DNA from: Nemertoderma westbladi
Lineage: Eukaryota; Xenacoelomorpha; Nemertodermatida; Nemertodermatidae
Direction of reading: 5' to 3'
Assembly: GCA_032718475.1 (NCBI GenBank)
Contig: JAUCBJ010009103.1
Coordinates: 248,001 to 312,000 of the forward strand
Length of the DNA stretch: 64,000 nt
Shown here: positions 45,251-55,075 of the stretch, in pieces
Layout: each line of letters begins with the position of its first letter
Numbering within the stretch: position 1 is the first letter of the stretch
Program-made: the position numbers and the translations under genes
The notes under the pieces: generated by a model
Seen by the model: the letters and a program-made list of their open reading frames with translations, nothing else
Database searches by the model: none
What the model was told of the DNA's origin: nothing

Positions 45251-45797
45251 TGTTAGCTTATTCAATCCCGCTAACACCCCATAAAAGTTAAGCCGATAAG
45301 CAATATTGGGGGCCACGAGATTGGGTAATCACCAACTCGTGTCACCCCAATAAAATGGAAAGGAGAAACACAATGAGGGTCAGGGGCCAAACCCCTAACC
45401 CAGAGAGAACAGGTGGAGTGAACGGGAACACTCCAAAGGGCGCCAACAAGGGTATCAACCAATCAGAGGGGGGAAAGGCATCGATTAGGTAGAGTAACAA
45501 GGCCAACCCGTGCAATATAGCCAGTTGGCAGTAATCATTTCATTCAGTTATCTCAGTATCATATTGGTGCTAGTTAGGTTAGTTAGTTTAGCTAGGGAAG
45601 GACCGAGACTTTAATTACCGTATCCCGCCTTCCGTATACGACAACATTATCCATATCTATGCTTATATCTATATACCCGTACAACCGATTATTATATACG
45701 ACGAACGACACGAACTCTTTTTACCTTTCATACACACGGCGGGGACGCGTGAACTAAACAACCGGATAAACCGGGATCCTTCCTGGATCCCGTCACA
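45251..45797 (+). repeat. 5' LTR of BEL element
   Basis: 547 bp, TG...CA ends. By eye it differs from the 3' LTR at two positions only (AGAGTAACAAGG against AGAGTCACAAGG; GGACCGAGACT against GGACCGGGACT). AATAAA is present at 45,349. CACAGTAATTAAA at the LTR end is repeated 24 bp downstream (45,818-45,830). No primer-binding site matching a tRNA I can recall was identified. Confidence 0.95.
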
Positions 45798-45895
45798 GTA
45801 ATTAAATCCGTCGGTGGCACAGTAATTAAAACTCAGAGCTGCCGCCCTAGCTAGCTAAACCCAGCGACTACCAGCCACCAATCGAACCAACCGAG

Positions 45896-48700
45896 ATGAG
45901 TCAGTCGGGAGAGACGACGCCGACGCGGACCCCGGACGAAGAATTAACGATCCGCGAGGCCGCAACCAGGCGGTACAGGCCCACAACGCCGGACCCATCG
46001 GTAACGGGTCATCCGGCAGCTCAGGATGAGGGGGGCCGCCTGGAACCCGAGGTCGAGCCGAGAGAAGGAGAGAGCGAGACGGAGGGAGACAGAGACGAGT
46101 CGACACGAGACGCGGGTCGACGTACTGATGTCGCCGGCCAGCCACAGGCCGAAGGCGACGAGCGGCCCACCGAAACGGCGACGGTGGGGCTGACGGTACG
46201 ACGCCGGACCCGAAGAGACGGAGGAGATGTCGGTACCGATGTCGCCGGCCAGCCACAGGCCGAGGGCGACGAGCAGCCCACCGAAACGGCGACGGTGGGG
46301 CCGACGGTACGACGCCGGACCCGGAGAGATGGAAGAGAGGTCGGCGACGAGGATGTCGGGGTTTCTGATCGACTTCGACGGGCCTACAACGCGACCCGGA
46401 GACTATTAGAGGAGGCCAGAGGAGGGGCGACGATAGACAAGGTAAAACTAAAGAAAGGACTAGGTGAGTCGAATAGACACTTTTATTATCTAATGCGCTT
46501 CGGGCAAAGAGAACTGGCCAAGGAGAGAGCGAGAGGGGTTGCCGAGGAACTGTATGACTTATGGCGGTATAGGGGTATGGAACCTAGCGTAGTGTACGTA
46601 GGGCCGTACTTAGTCGATGCCCGGGGAGTAAAATTAGTGGGTTGGGAGAGACCTGAGGAGGACGAATCCGAGGTTAACCCCGAGGATTCGGCCTCGTCGG
46701 TCGGAGGAAGTTCCGGGAGGCGGGGGAAAGTCAGTAGGTCGGGAAGGCGGAGGGAGTCCGTTACAACCGATAAGTCTGCTACATCCTCCGTAAAAGAAAG
46801 ACGGGTGAGAGAGATAAATGCCACGTACCGTCTCGATTTAATAGAGCGAGGTCAAAGGGAAGTAGGTAGACGGTTAGAGGAGGGGAGAGTGCTGTTAGAG
46901 AGGGAAATGGCGTTGATTAAGGAAACCGGAGAGAGGGCCGAAAGGGCCGCGAGAAGCCTTAGGGAGTGTGAGGAAGTAGGGAGGAAGGAACAAGAAGAGC
47001 GCGAGGCGAGAGAGAAAAATGAGCGCAAAGAGCGTGAGGCGGAACGTAGGGAACGTGAGGCGAAAGAGGAAAACGAGTGCAAAGAGCGCGAGGAGAGAGA
47101 GGAAAACGAGCGCAGAGAGCGTGAGGCGAGACAAAGGGAGGGGGCTAGAAGAGAGTTGGAATTGGCCGAACGGGACGCACGGGAGTGTAAGGAGAGAATG
47201 GCAAGGAAGGAGTGTGAGCAAAAGGAACTAGAGAAACGTCAAGGTGAGCTTACAGGGTACAAAGCTATACACACGCGCGAACGGGAATTGGCACGAATAG
47301 GGGCGTCTGAGAGTGGGGCTAGCTCGAGTATTTTCGAGGAGCCAGGGGCCGTGGATACATTTATTAATACCCCACTTACAGGGACCGCACGACAGACCCA
47401 AGACTGGTGTGACCGTACGGGCGGGGGGGGGGGGGGGGGGGGTAATAATAATGCTATAGTAGACGTCATTAATATTAATAGTACCGTATTGGATAACCCT
47501 AATCCTTTTATTGCAGCAAATAATACTTTACCTAGTAGCAGTGATTTAAATTTAAATACAAATAATAATTTCAATTTAAATGTGCAAAATAATCCGAATA
47601 ATAATTTAAATTTAGAAAACAATAATAATTCAAATAATTTAAGTAATGATCCAAGCCCGAATTTACAAAATAATTCAAATGATTTTGGTTCAAACGAACA
47701 AATTAATTCCGTTTCCAATGTGGGTGCTATTAACGTGAACACGTCGGGCGTGTATGGCCAGGCAGATGGGGGCCTGGTAGGCCATATAATTGGTAGGCCG
47801 GAAGTGGCGGGATTGAGCCAACCCAGAGAGGGCCTGGTAGGCCACGTAGTTGGTAGGCAGGGAGCGGCTGGGTTGGGTAGACCCAGTGAGGGCCTGGTAG
47901 GCCACGTAGTTGATAGGCAGGGAGTGGCTGGGTTGGGTAGACCCAGCGAGGGCCTGGTAGGCCACGTAGTTGGTAGGCAGGGGGTAGAGGGCCTGGTAGG
48001 CCACGCAATAGCAGAGGGAGAGGCGGGGGTGAATAGACCCGACCGCGGTAGGGTTGACGTGTCGACGAGAGAGGGATGTGGTAGCGGGATGAGAGATAGC
48101 GAAGTTAGATGTGGCGAGTGGGGGGGGGCTACAAGAGCCCCACAACAGCGAGTTAGCGGCGAAAGGGGGGGGGGGGCAGAGAGTGCTCCGCAGCCGTCAG
48201 CGGATAATGCGCGGGCCGAAATAGGTAAACCGCAACACCCGGCGACGGAGAGTAATAGGGGGATTGCGAGTATCCCCAACGGCGTGCGACCGAGCAGAGA
48301 GAGACAGGTTGACGTCGTGAGAGGGCGGACGAAGCGTCGAGCCCGATCAGAAGAGGGAAGAAGAACAGTGGGGTTTAACCGGGAGGTCGACGAGAGATCT
48401 CACGAGCGGGAATACTACACTGAAAGGAGAAGAAGAGAAGACAGTAGTAAAAGTATCGCCGCGAATGATAGAAGAGCGAGGACGGATAGCGAGCCGTCGG
48501 TAGTCGAGATGAGAACGGAGAGTCAGTGGGGTCGGACTCCGGGAGATTGCCGTCGCACCGGAGAGATGCGACCTGGTGAGGTGCATTACGCGCCGATGGA
48601 GGGGTACGCGATATACCGGTACGAAGATGAGAACAGTAGAGAGGGGGGGTCGAAGAGAAACTTTCCGACGGAATATACCTACCAATCGAGAGTACGGTAG
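45896..48700 (+). CDS. N-terminal extension of the BEL polyprotein (934-aa ORF)
   Basis: Starts MSQSGETTPT at an ATG 98 bp after the LTR. Residues 1-160 are low complexity with a direct ~35-aa repeat (TDVAGQPQAEGDE...RRRTRRDG, twice). About 165-260 form a compact, possibly folded segment (KLKKGLGESNRHFYYLMRFG, YDLWRYRGMEPSVVYVGPYL). About 300-465 form a strong Glu/Arg/Lys coiled coil. A poly-Gly run from a 20-base G tract precedes an Asn-rich stretch of about 110 residues, then four GLVGHVVGRQG repeats and an Arg-rich tail. No known domain is recognised. The frame is displaced by +1 at the G7 run 48,643-48,649 and continues in 48,650-49,055, so the listed C-terminus is likely artefactual or mutational. 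Confidence 0.7.
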   Translation: MSQSGETTPTRTPDEELTIREAATRRYRPTTPDPSVTGHPAAQDEGGRLEPEVEPREGESETEGDRDESTRDAGRRTDVAGQPQAEGDERPTETATVGLTVRRRTRRDGGDVGTDVAGQPQAEGDEQPTETATVGPTVRRRTRRDGREVGDEDVGVSDRLRRAYNATRRLLEEARGGATIDKVKLKKGLGESNRHFYYLMRFGQRELAKERARGVAEELYDLWRYRGMEPSVVYVGPYLVDARGVKLVGWERPEEDESEVNPEDSASSVGGSSGRRGKVSRSGRRRESVTTDKSATSSVKERRVREINATYRLDLIERGQREVGRRLEEGRVLLEREMALIKETGERAERAARSLRECEEVGRKEQEEREAREKNERKEREAERREREAKEENECKEREEREENERREREARQREGARRELELAERDARECKERMARKECEQKELEKRQGELTGYKAIHTRERELARIGASESGASSSIFEEPGAVDTFINTPLTGTARQTQDWCDRTGGGGGGGGNNNAIVDVININSTVLDNPNPFIAANNTLPSSSDLNLNTNNNFNLNVQNNPNNNLNLENNNNSNNLSNDPSPNLQNNSNDFGSNEQINSVSNVGAINVNTSGVYGQADGGLVGHIIGRPEVAGLSQPREGLVGHVVGRQGAAGLGRPSEGLVGHVVDRQGVAGLGRPSEGLVGHVVGRQGVEGLVGHAIAEGEAGVNRPDRGRVDVSTREGCGSGMRDSEVRCGEWGGATRAPQQRVSGERGGGAESAPQPSADNARAEIGKPQHPATESNRGIASIPNGVRPSRERQVDVVRGRTKRRARSEEGRRTVGFNREVDERSHEREYYTERRRREDSSKSIAANDRRARTDSEPSVVEMRTESQWGRTPGDCRRTGEMRPGEVHYAPMEGYAIYRYEDENSREGGSKRNFPTEYTYQSRVR

Positions 48701-49055
48701 CCACGGGGAGGACTATTTGAGAAGAATAAACTTCGATCCCGAGCGACACATGCAGACTGTAGGACATACTGTAGGCCTTACTGCACATACCATAGGCCAT
48801 ACTGAGAGAGGCAATGTAGGCGATAGGATAGCGCGGACAACAGGATTAAACCCGGAAGTCGCGGAATACATACCGGCGAGTAGGCCAGAAGCTGATAGGC
48901 CTATACCGGTACCAGCACAGCAGTATGACTACAGCATGCAGGGACATAACATATACCCAGGGGAGGGGGGAATTATTGCGGATAGGTGTATGGGCCCCAA
49001 TATATTAACATCAACCCCAGTACCAAACATACCGGTGGGGGGGGGGACAGGGTGA
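48576..49055 (+). CDS. continuation of the BEL Gag-type frame (shifted +1)
   Basis: Overlaps the preceding frame by about 120 bp. From roughly 48,660 it looks coding (DYLRRINFDPERHM, GHTVGLTAHTIGHTERG, VPAQQYDYSMQGHN) and closes just after the G10 run at 49,037-49,046. The next frame is open without stops from that G run to the DUF1759 domain (GQGDIPPSQYQQYTPIG...). All pieces therefore appear to belong to one polyprotein displaced by single-base differences in G homopolymers. It has no independent start (the frame begins at a GTG). Confidence 0.6.
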   Translation: MRCITRRWRGTRYTGTKMRTVERGGRRETFRRNIPTNREYGSHGEDYLRRINFDPERHMQTVGHTVGLTAHTIGHTERGNVGDRIARTTGLNPEVAEYIPASRPEADRPIPVPAQQYDYSMQGHNIYPGEGGIIADRCMGPNILTSTPVPNIPVGGGTG

Positions 49056-51126
49056 CATTCCCCCATCACAATATCAACAATATACCCCGATAGGAGCAAG
49101 AACAACGAGACCCTTGGATGAAAATAGGTCGTGTGACACAGAACTATGGAGGGGGCCACTACCCCCGATGACATACCCAAGTCAAAGAAAATCAAGAAAT
49201 AGGACGGACGAACCGCGCCAGACAGGAGAAACTATACAGCACCCATCGAATCCATTGGAAGCGCAGGCGATGGGGATGGCCACGTTGATCGATGCGTTGA
49301 AAACGAGGATCGAGTTACCACCCGTGGAACCATTCAAGTTCGATGGGAGTAGGCCGGAAGAATATCTACAGTTTCGGCGCATGTATAGTAACGAAATACT
49401 AACAAAAAACTTGACGCAGGCGGAGTGCCTAAAGTATCTGCAAGTATACACGGGAGGCCCAGCATACGATATCGTGAGGCAATATCAAGGAATAGAGGGC
49501 GGCTTCACGACAGCATGGCGGGCACTGGACAGGGAATACGGGCACCCGGCCAAGATCATCAGACAGACACTGAGAGGCATAACATCGGGTGGCCTACAGG
49601 ATAATCCCGTTAGCATTAAGACGTTCGCTAACAAAGTCGAAAAGGCGCTAATCGTGCTGAAGACGCTAGACGCGCCATACGAGCTCAACGCGTCCAATAA
49701 CATCACCACGATAGCGCAGGCACTACCGAACTGGCTGCGCAACAAGTGGAGGAAGATCGCTTTCTCCATTCGAGACAAGAAGGGTGCGGAACCGGGTTTA
49801 GAAGAAATGTCAAGCTTCTTAAACTACGAGGCTGAACTAATAACTGACCCAGTCTATAGCGAAGATAGCCTGGGAAAGGGACCGAAGACGGATTACCATA
49901 GACCGAAACCAGAGCACAATACATCAAACGCATTACCGAGGCTCAGGCAATCATTGCCATATGCAGCGACGCAGGGGACTGCAAGTCCACAGCTAGCCGA
50001 AGATAAGACAACACCATGGAACGGACAGGGAAACAATAACAACACGAATAAATATAACCCCAGTACGTCCAGTAGGCCGAATCCAAACAATAAGAATAGT
50101 AGGGACTTTGGTACAAACGCAGCTGCGATACGCAATGCGCTGTATAAGGAGGGCTACGACCCAAAGAGCAAATGCCAGCTACACGCAAATGCGCTTCATC
50201 AAACCATGAACTGCAGGTACTGGCAGGCGCTACCTAGGCAAGATCAGATAGATTATGCGTTGAGCAATAAAATCTGCTCGCGATGTGTGATGAGTGGACA
50301 TAGAGCAAGGGAATGCAAGGAGAAGCCGGTCAAGTTTGGTCAAAGGAGAGGCCAAACGATGGCGACGAGCACAGTAGGGGCGAAGAAGAGAGGAACGGTG
50401 TTACTTGGAGTAGTACCCGTGCGAGTGATTGGGGAAGGCAATCGATCAGTAACAACACTAATGCTGGTTGATAGTGGAGCTGCCTTCACATTAGTCGAGG
50501 AATGGGTGGCCGAAGAGATAGGATTGAGAACGAGGCCAAGCAGAATGGCGGTAACAACCATCTCTAGCAAAGATGAGATCCTGGAGATGAGAACAGGACG
50601 GTGCGCAATTGCAGCAGTGGCACCGGGATGCGACTATGGGGCAACCATCGACCCCATCCAAGTGATAGAGTCAATTAATATCAATGCCAGGCGGCCAACC
50701 AACATCGAGGTCGAGCAATATAAATTCCTGGACGACATTGACTTCTCAATCCCAGACGTGGACGTTAGGAAGGTATCCATCATAGTAGGAATGGATTGCC
50801 CAACGGCCCACGAAAGAATGCAAACGGTCTTCGGCGAAGACAAGCAGTGTGACCCGGTGGCGATATTAACACCATTCGGGTGGACGCTGAGTGGCCCAAT
50901 CAAGACCAAGATACCATTTAGGATGTCGGAGACATCAGGATGCATGTTCGCGGGAACAATGCAGGAAATGGGTGATGAGGGAGCAGAGGAGCAGCTTAAA
51001 AGACTGCTCAGACAAGATTTCGAGGGACTGAAAGAGACCGGGGTCAGGACCTCGGTAGAAGACAAGCAGGCTTTACAAAGCGTGGAGGAATCGATGACAG
51101 TGCGACTGAGGGGCGGTATACTATAG
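49048..51126 (+). CDS. BEL/Pao capsid-like (DUF1759), CCHC and protease region
   Basis: The frame is open from the G run at 49,046 (no ATG; part of the polyprotein). The DUF1759 Gag/capsid-like domain spans about 49,260-49,870 (FKFDGSRPEEYLQFRRMY, LKYLQVYTGGPAYDIVRQYQ, LDREYGHPAKIIRQTLRGI). A single CCHC knuckle CSRCVMSGHRAREC lies at about 50,275-50,316. The DUF1758 aspartic protease has LMLVDSGAAFTLVEEWVAEE near 50,461. A typical pre-RT linker (IVGMDCP, FGWTLSGPI) follows. The frame ends at TAG 51,124-51,126, where RT sequence continues one base out of frame (-1). A one-base difference between about 51,095 and 51,115 or a programmed shift would explain this; no canonical slippery heptamer is seen. 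Confidence 0.88.
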   Translation, partial: QGDIPPSQYQQYTPIGARTTRPLDENRSCDTELWRGPLPPMTYPSQRKSRNRTDEPRQTGETIQHPSNPLEAQAMGMATLIDALKTRIELPPVEPFKFDGSRPEEYLQFRRMYSNEILTKNLTQAECLKYLQVYTGGPAYDIVRQYQGIEGGFTTAWRALDREYGHPAKIIRQTLRGITSGGLQDNPVSIKTFANKVEKALIVLKTLDAPYELNASNNITTIAQALPNWLRNKWRKIAFSIRDKKGAEPGLEEMSSFLNYEAELITDPVYSEDSLGKGPKTDYHRPKPEHNTSNALPRLRQSLPYAATQGTASPQLAEDKTTPWNGQGNNNNTNKYNPSTSSRPNPNNKNSRDFGTNAAAIRNALYKEGYDPKSKCQLHANALHQTMNCRYWQALPRQDQIDYALSNKICSRCVMSGHRARECKEKPVKFGQRRGQTMATSTVGAKKRGTVLLGVVPVRVIGEGNRSVTTLMLVDSGAAFTLVEEWVAEEIGLRTRPSRMAVTTISSKDEILEMRTGRCAIAAVAPGCDYGATIDPIQVIESININARRPTNIEVEQYKFLDDIDFSIPDVDVRKVSIIVGMDCPTAHERMQTVFGEDKQCDPVAILTPFGWTLSGPIKTKIPFRMSETSGCMFAGTMQEMGDEGAEEQLKRLLRQDFEGLKETGVRTSVEDKQALQSVEESMTVRLRGGIL

Positions 51127-51128
51127 GA

Positions 51129-54100
51129 ATGGTATGGAAATTACCGAAGATACCACTGCCCGATAATAGAGGGATGGTACTCACGAGACTCCGCAAGCTG
51201 AAACAAACACTAAAACGGAGCCCCGAGAAGAATGAGTACATCCACAGAACGATTAAGAAGTACGTCGAGAAAGGATGGGCCGTGGAGTTACCGGTCGACG
51301 AACCGAACACGGACAGGACATATTACCTGCCACTCCACGTGGCTTTAGACCCAAAGAAAGGTAAACTGCGGATGGTAGTTGACGCATCGGCAAAGACCAA
51401 CGGAAAATGCTTAAACGACTACCTGTTAGAAGGCCCAAACATATACAACTCGGGCATAGAGGTGCTACTTAGATTTAGAAATGGGAAACACGCCTTCACG
51501 TGTGACATAGAAGGCATGTTCAACCAAGTCCGTGTAACGGAGGAAGATAGCGACAGTCAACGCTTCTTATGGTATAACGGCGAGGAAGAACCGTCGATAA
51601 TACCGGCATATAAGATGGTAGTACAAAACATGGGAGCCAAGTCGTCTTCATTTACGACGACTATGGCAGTGAGAGATACAGTGAAAGGGAAGGAAGATAG
51701 ATACAGCACTAGGGCCGTCGATATGATTCGACACGGCTTCTACGTAGACGACGGAATGGAGTCTGGAAATACGGTTAAGGAGATACTGGACACGGGGCGC
51801 GAGGTTCGCGACATCCTAAAAAGATCCGGCTTTAACCTGACCAAATTCCAATCCAGTTCGGAAGAATTTATCAAGGCGATAGAGGACAAGAGGCCAGAAT
51901 CGACCATGGATAATCCCACAACAGCCAAAGGGCAGGACATGGCGAATAAGAGAACAGAATCTCAACAGAAGGCATTGGGAATCGTGTGGAACAGAGAGAC
52001 AGACGAACTGAAGTATCAGCTGAGCCAGGAGGGCGCAGACATCCACACGAAGAGGGGCTATGTATCGTATATAGCAAGGATATACGATCCCCTAGGCCTA
52101 GCATCCCCATTATTAGTCACGGGGAAACAGATACTCAAGAGAGTATACAAATTGAAGGATGAGTGGGACGTAGAGGTACCAGAGGAAATCAAGAAACAGT
52201 GGAGTAAGTGGACAGGAGACTTGGAGAAGATGGGAACATACAACATGCCACGAGTGTATTTCCCGGATGGGAACATGACGAATCTGGACCTACACATGTT
52301 CTCCGATGCGTCGTTGGAGGCGTACGGAGCGGCACTCTACTTAGTACAACGAGAGGGGGCTCATAAGCCCAGACTAGCCTTTAGCAAAGCAAAGTCAACG
52401 CCGCCAGATTCAGCATCAGTCCCCAAGTTAGAATTGACAGCTGCGAGACTAGGAGTTAGAGCCACAGCCTACCTAGTGGATACTATTCCCAACATAGTGG
52501 AGACACACTACTGGACGGACTCCATGGTAGTGCTTGGTTGGCTACATAACGAAAGGACGAGATACCCAATATTCGTCGCAAATAGAGTGGACGAAATAAG
52601 GGCGACCACAGAACTGGAAAGGTGGCACTACTGCCCAACGGACGAGAACCCAGCGGACTTGTTGTCGAGGGGCGTGGTACGCCACACTTTCTTGATGAAG
52701 GAAGTATTGTGGCAACATGGGCCACAATTTCTGAGCGATAAGGAGGCCTGGCCGCCGATGAGAAAGGTGGACCCGGGCTCAGAAGTAGTGTCAGAGGGAG
52801 AAGAGGGAGATTCAGAGGGAGAAGAGATATACTCCCAGATGGTGAGGGAGATTAGGGACGTGCAACCAAGACGAGAACTGTGCGATAACCCGACGGATAA
52901 ACTCCTCAGCTACAGTTCTAGTTGGTATAAGACCAAGAAACTAGTGGCGTACTGGAGAGCCTTCGGGAATTTCCTCGCGGGAGTTGGCAAAGACAAGATC
53001 AGGACATCCATAGATCTGGAAGGAGCGGCCAAGGCAGTCATCCGCTATGAACAACGGAAGAACTATGGCGACGAGGTAGAACGCGTCGGAAACCAACAGC
53101 ACCTCCGACGGGACAGCGAGCTGATCACGCTGTCGCCACAACTTAATGACGACGGGATTCTAGTAATGAATTCTAGGGTGGGATACAACAACAGCATAAT
53201 CGTACCACCGAAACCCATCATCATTCCAACAGGATCGCCAATAGTTCACCAGATTATCTGGGACTCCCATAAGTCGATATTGCACGGGGGCACCAACCAA
53301 ACCCTCACCGAGATAAGGTGGACCTTTTGGGTCAAACAGTTGAGGAAGAAGGTAAAAGCGGTGGTGGGGCAGTGCCAGACCTGCCGACGAGCGAAGAAGG
53401 AGCGAGCCATACAAGAGATGGCGCCACTACCAGCGAGTAGAGTAAGACAGCACGACCCGCCATTTACGCATTGCGGTGTGGACATGTTCGGGCCAATAAA
53501 GATCAAGGTGATGCGGCACACGGAGAAGCGCTACGGTATAATCTTCGTATGTAACAACACGCGGGCGGTAGGGATAGAACTCGCCCAAGATGCAACCGCA
53601 TCAGCATTCATTAATGCCTTAGAAAGGTTTAGAGAACGCAAAGGTGGGACGATCGCAGTGATATACAGCGACAACGGCACCAACTTTGTGGGCGCACAGA
53701 ATGAGATGGCAGAAGCCTTGGACATCTTGGAAGGGGAGGAAGTCAGGGCGGCCATGAGACAACGACAAGTAAAGTGGGAAAGAAGGACGCCGTATGCACC
53801 ACATACACTAGGATGCGTCGAGAGACTGGTGGGCAGTTCAAAGCGTCTAATGACGAAGCTAATGAACACCCACATGGTCACTGAGGACGTCCTGAGAACA
53901 GTATTGGCGAAGTGTGAGGGTATCATTAATAGCAGACCGCTATATCCGGAGAATGATGACCCTGAGTCACTAGACGTGCTGACGCCTAGCCATTTTCTAA
54001 TGGAAAGGCCAGCTACCATCGATATGCGGGGTGTAGATCCAGACGACATACACTCCCGCCAGAGTTGGAAAGTCGCTAAAGCAATAAGCGCCGAGTATTG

Positions 54101-54377
54101 GAGGAGGTGGGTCGAAGAATACCTGCCCACGCTCCATAAAAGAAGCAAGTGGAGGAAGCCGAATAGGGAGTTAAGAGAGGGAGATCTCGTAATCGTTACG
54201 GATGATACTATCATCAACAACCAATGGCGGTTGGCGAGAGTTGTAGGCACTTACTCCGACAAGGACGGAAGAGTCCGATCGGTAGAAGTGCGGATAGGTG
54301 GTAAGATAGGTGCGAAGGACAGAAAAACCTACAGGAGAGCTGTAGGGAAATGCTGTCTGTTAGAAGGGGCACCTTAG
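51129..54377 (+). CDS. BEL/Pao RT, RNase H, integrase and C-terminal DUF5641 region
   Basis: 1,082 residues from the first ATG, though the frame is open upstream, so the true product is probably a fusion with the preceding region. RT: LRMVVDASAKTNGKCLNDYL, then FTCDIEGMFNQVRV and YVDD at about residues 205-208. RNase H: FSDAS (about 391-395), PKLELTAA, YWTDSMVV, NPADLLSRG, giving a complete D-E-D-D set. Integrase: zinc motif SHKSILHGG...CQTCRRAK, then GVDMFGPI, IYSDNGTNF (Asp about 848) and CVERLVG (Glu about 898), giving a complete DDE set. DUF5641-type tail: SAEYWRRWVEEYLPTL, then GDLVIVTDDTIINNQWRLAR. No internal stop. All catalytic residues are present, so this part may be active. Confidence 0.95.
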   Translation: MVWKLPKIPLPDNRGMVLTRLRKLKQTLKRSPEKNEYIHRTIKKYVEKGWAVELPVDEPNTDRTYYLPLHVALDPKKGKLRMVVDASAKTNGKCLNDYLLEGPNIYNSGIEVLLRFRNGKHAFTCDIEGMFNQVRVTEEDSDSQRFLWYNGEEEPSIIPAYKMVVQNMGAKSSSFTTTMAVRDTVKGKEDRYSTRAVDMIRHGFYVDDGMESGNTVKEILDTGREVRDILKRSGFNLTKFQSSSEEFIKAIEDKRPESTMDNPTTAKGQDMANKRTESQQKALGIVWNRETDELKYQLSQEGADIHTKRGYVSYIARIYDPLGLASPLLVTGKQILKRVYKLKDEWDVEVPEEIKKQWSKWTGDLEKMGTYNMPRVYFPDGNMTNLDLHMFSDASLEAYGAALYLVQREGAHKPRLAFSKAKSTPPDSASVPKLELTAARLGVRATAYLVDTIPNIVETHYWTDSMVVLGWLHNERTRYPIFVANRVDEIRATTELERWHYCPTDENPADLLSRGVVRHTFLMKEVLWQHGPQFLSDKEAWPPMRKVDPGSEVVSEGEEGDSEGEEIYSQMVREIRDVQPRRELCDNPTDKLLSYSSSWYKTKKLVAYWRAFGNFLAGVGKDKIRTSIDLEGAAKAVIRYEQRKNYGDEVERVGNQQHLRRDSELITLSPQLNDDGILVMNSRVGYNNSIIVPPKPIIIPTGSPIVHQIIWDSHKSILHGGTNQTLTEIRWTFWVKQLRKKVKAVVGQCQTCRRAKKERAIQEMAPLPASRVRQHDPPFTHCGVDMFGPIKIKVMRHTEKRYGIIFVCNNTRAVGIELAQDATASAFINALERFRERKGGTIAVIYSDNGTNFVGAQNEMAEALDILEGEEVRAAMRQRQVKWERRTPYAPHTLGCVERLVGSSKRLMTKLMNTHMVTEDVLRTVLAKCEGIINSRPLYPENDDPESLDVLTPSHFLMERPATIDMRGVDPDDIHSRQSWKVAKAISAEYWRRWVEEYLPTLHKRSKWRKPNRELREGDLVIVTDDTIINNQWRLARVVGTYSDKDGRVRSVEVRIGGKIGAKDRKTYRRAVGKCCLLEGAP

Positions 54378-54528
54378 TGGAGTTAGAGAAGAGTTTAGTC
54401 GTCCAAGCTTTGGACTGAGGGGGGTGGGATTGAGGGCGAGACGCCCTTCCCACACATAAAAAGTAAAATAAAAAATAAAAATAAAATAATAGTACATAGT
54501 AGGTATGCAGTTAGTAGGCAGAAGTTAG
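54378..54528 (+). other. post-pol A-rich spacer
   Basis: After the pol stop, AAAAAGTAAAATAAAAAATA-type sequence (54,458-54,490) contains AATAAA motifs that could act as an internal poly(A) site separating pol from the downstream ORF. Confidence 0.4.
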
Positions 54529-55075
54529 TCAGTAAGAAGGTACGTAGTACCTAGAGTTAGTTAGTTAAGAGGTACGTAGTACCTAGAGTTAGTTAGTTAA
54601 GAGGTACGTAGTACCTAGAGTTAGTTAGTTAAGAGGTACGTAGTACCTAGAGTTAGTTAGTTAAGAGGTACGTAGTACCTAGAGTTAGTTAGTTAAGAGG
54701 TACGTAGTACCTAGAGTTAGTTAGTTAGTTAGGAGGTACGTAGTACCGCTAGTTAGGAGAGAGTTAGAAGGTACGTAGTACCGTTAGTTAGAGAAGAGTT
54801 AGAGGGTACGTAGTACCGTTAGTTAGAGAGTTAGAGGGTACGTAGTACCGTTAGTTAGAGAAGAGTTAGAGGGTACGTAGTACCGTTAGTTAGAGAGTTA
54901 GAGGGTACGTAGTACCGTTAGTTAGAGAAGAGTTAGAGGGTACATAGTACCGTTAGTTAGAGAGTTAGAGGGTACGTAGTACCGCTAGTTAGAGAGTTAG
55001 AGGGTACGTAGTACCGTTAGTTAGAGAAGAGTTAGAGGGTACGTAGTACCGTTAGTTAGAGAGAGAGAGAGTAAG
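54529..55075 (+). repeat. tandem GGTACGTAGTACC repeats inside the BEL element
   Basis: Sixteen copies of GGTACGTAGTACC (one reads GGTACATAGTACC) spaced 32 bp apart at first (54,539, 54,571, 54,603, 54,635, 54,667, 54,699) and then at 28-37 bp, separated by TAGAGTTAGTTAGTTAAGA or GTTAGTTAGAGAAGAGTTAGA. Each GGTAC-GTA-GTACC is a 5-bp stem with a 3-nt loop. The array lies between pol and the downstream ORF. Confidence 0.9.

Noticed and set aside
45271-45462. 63-codon minus-strand ORF present in both LTRs
   Set aside because: It is identical in the two LTRs only because the LTRs are identical. No domain.
47239-48279. 346-codon minus-strand ORF in the BEL N-terminal region
   Set aside because: It is the reverse shadow of the GC-rich + strand gene. 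The repeats (LPTTWPTRPS) mirror the GLVGH repeats and it lies antisense inside a retrotransposon.
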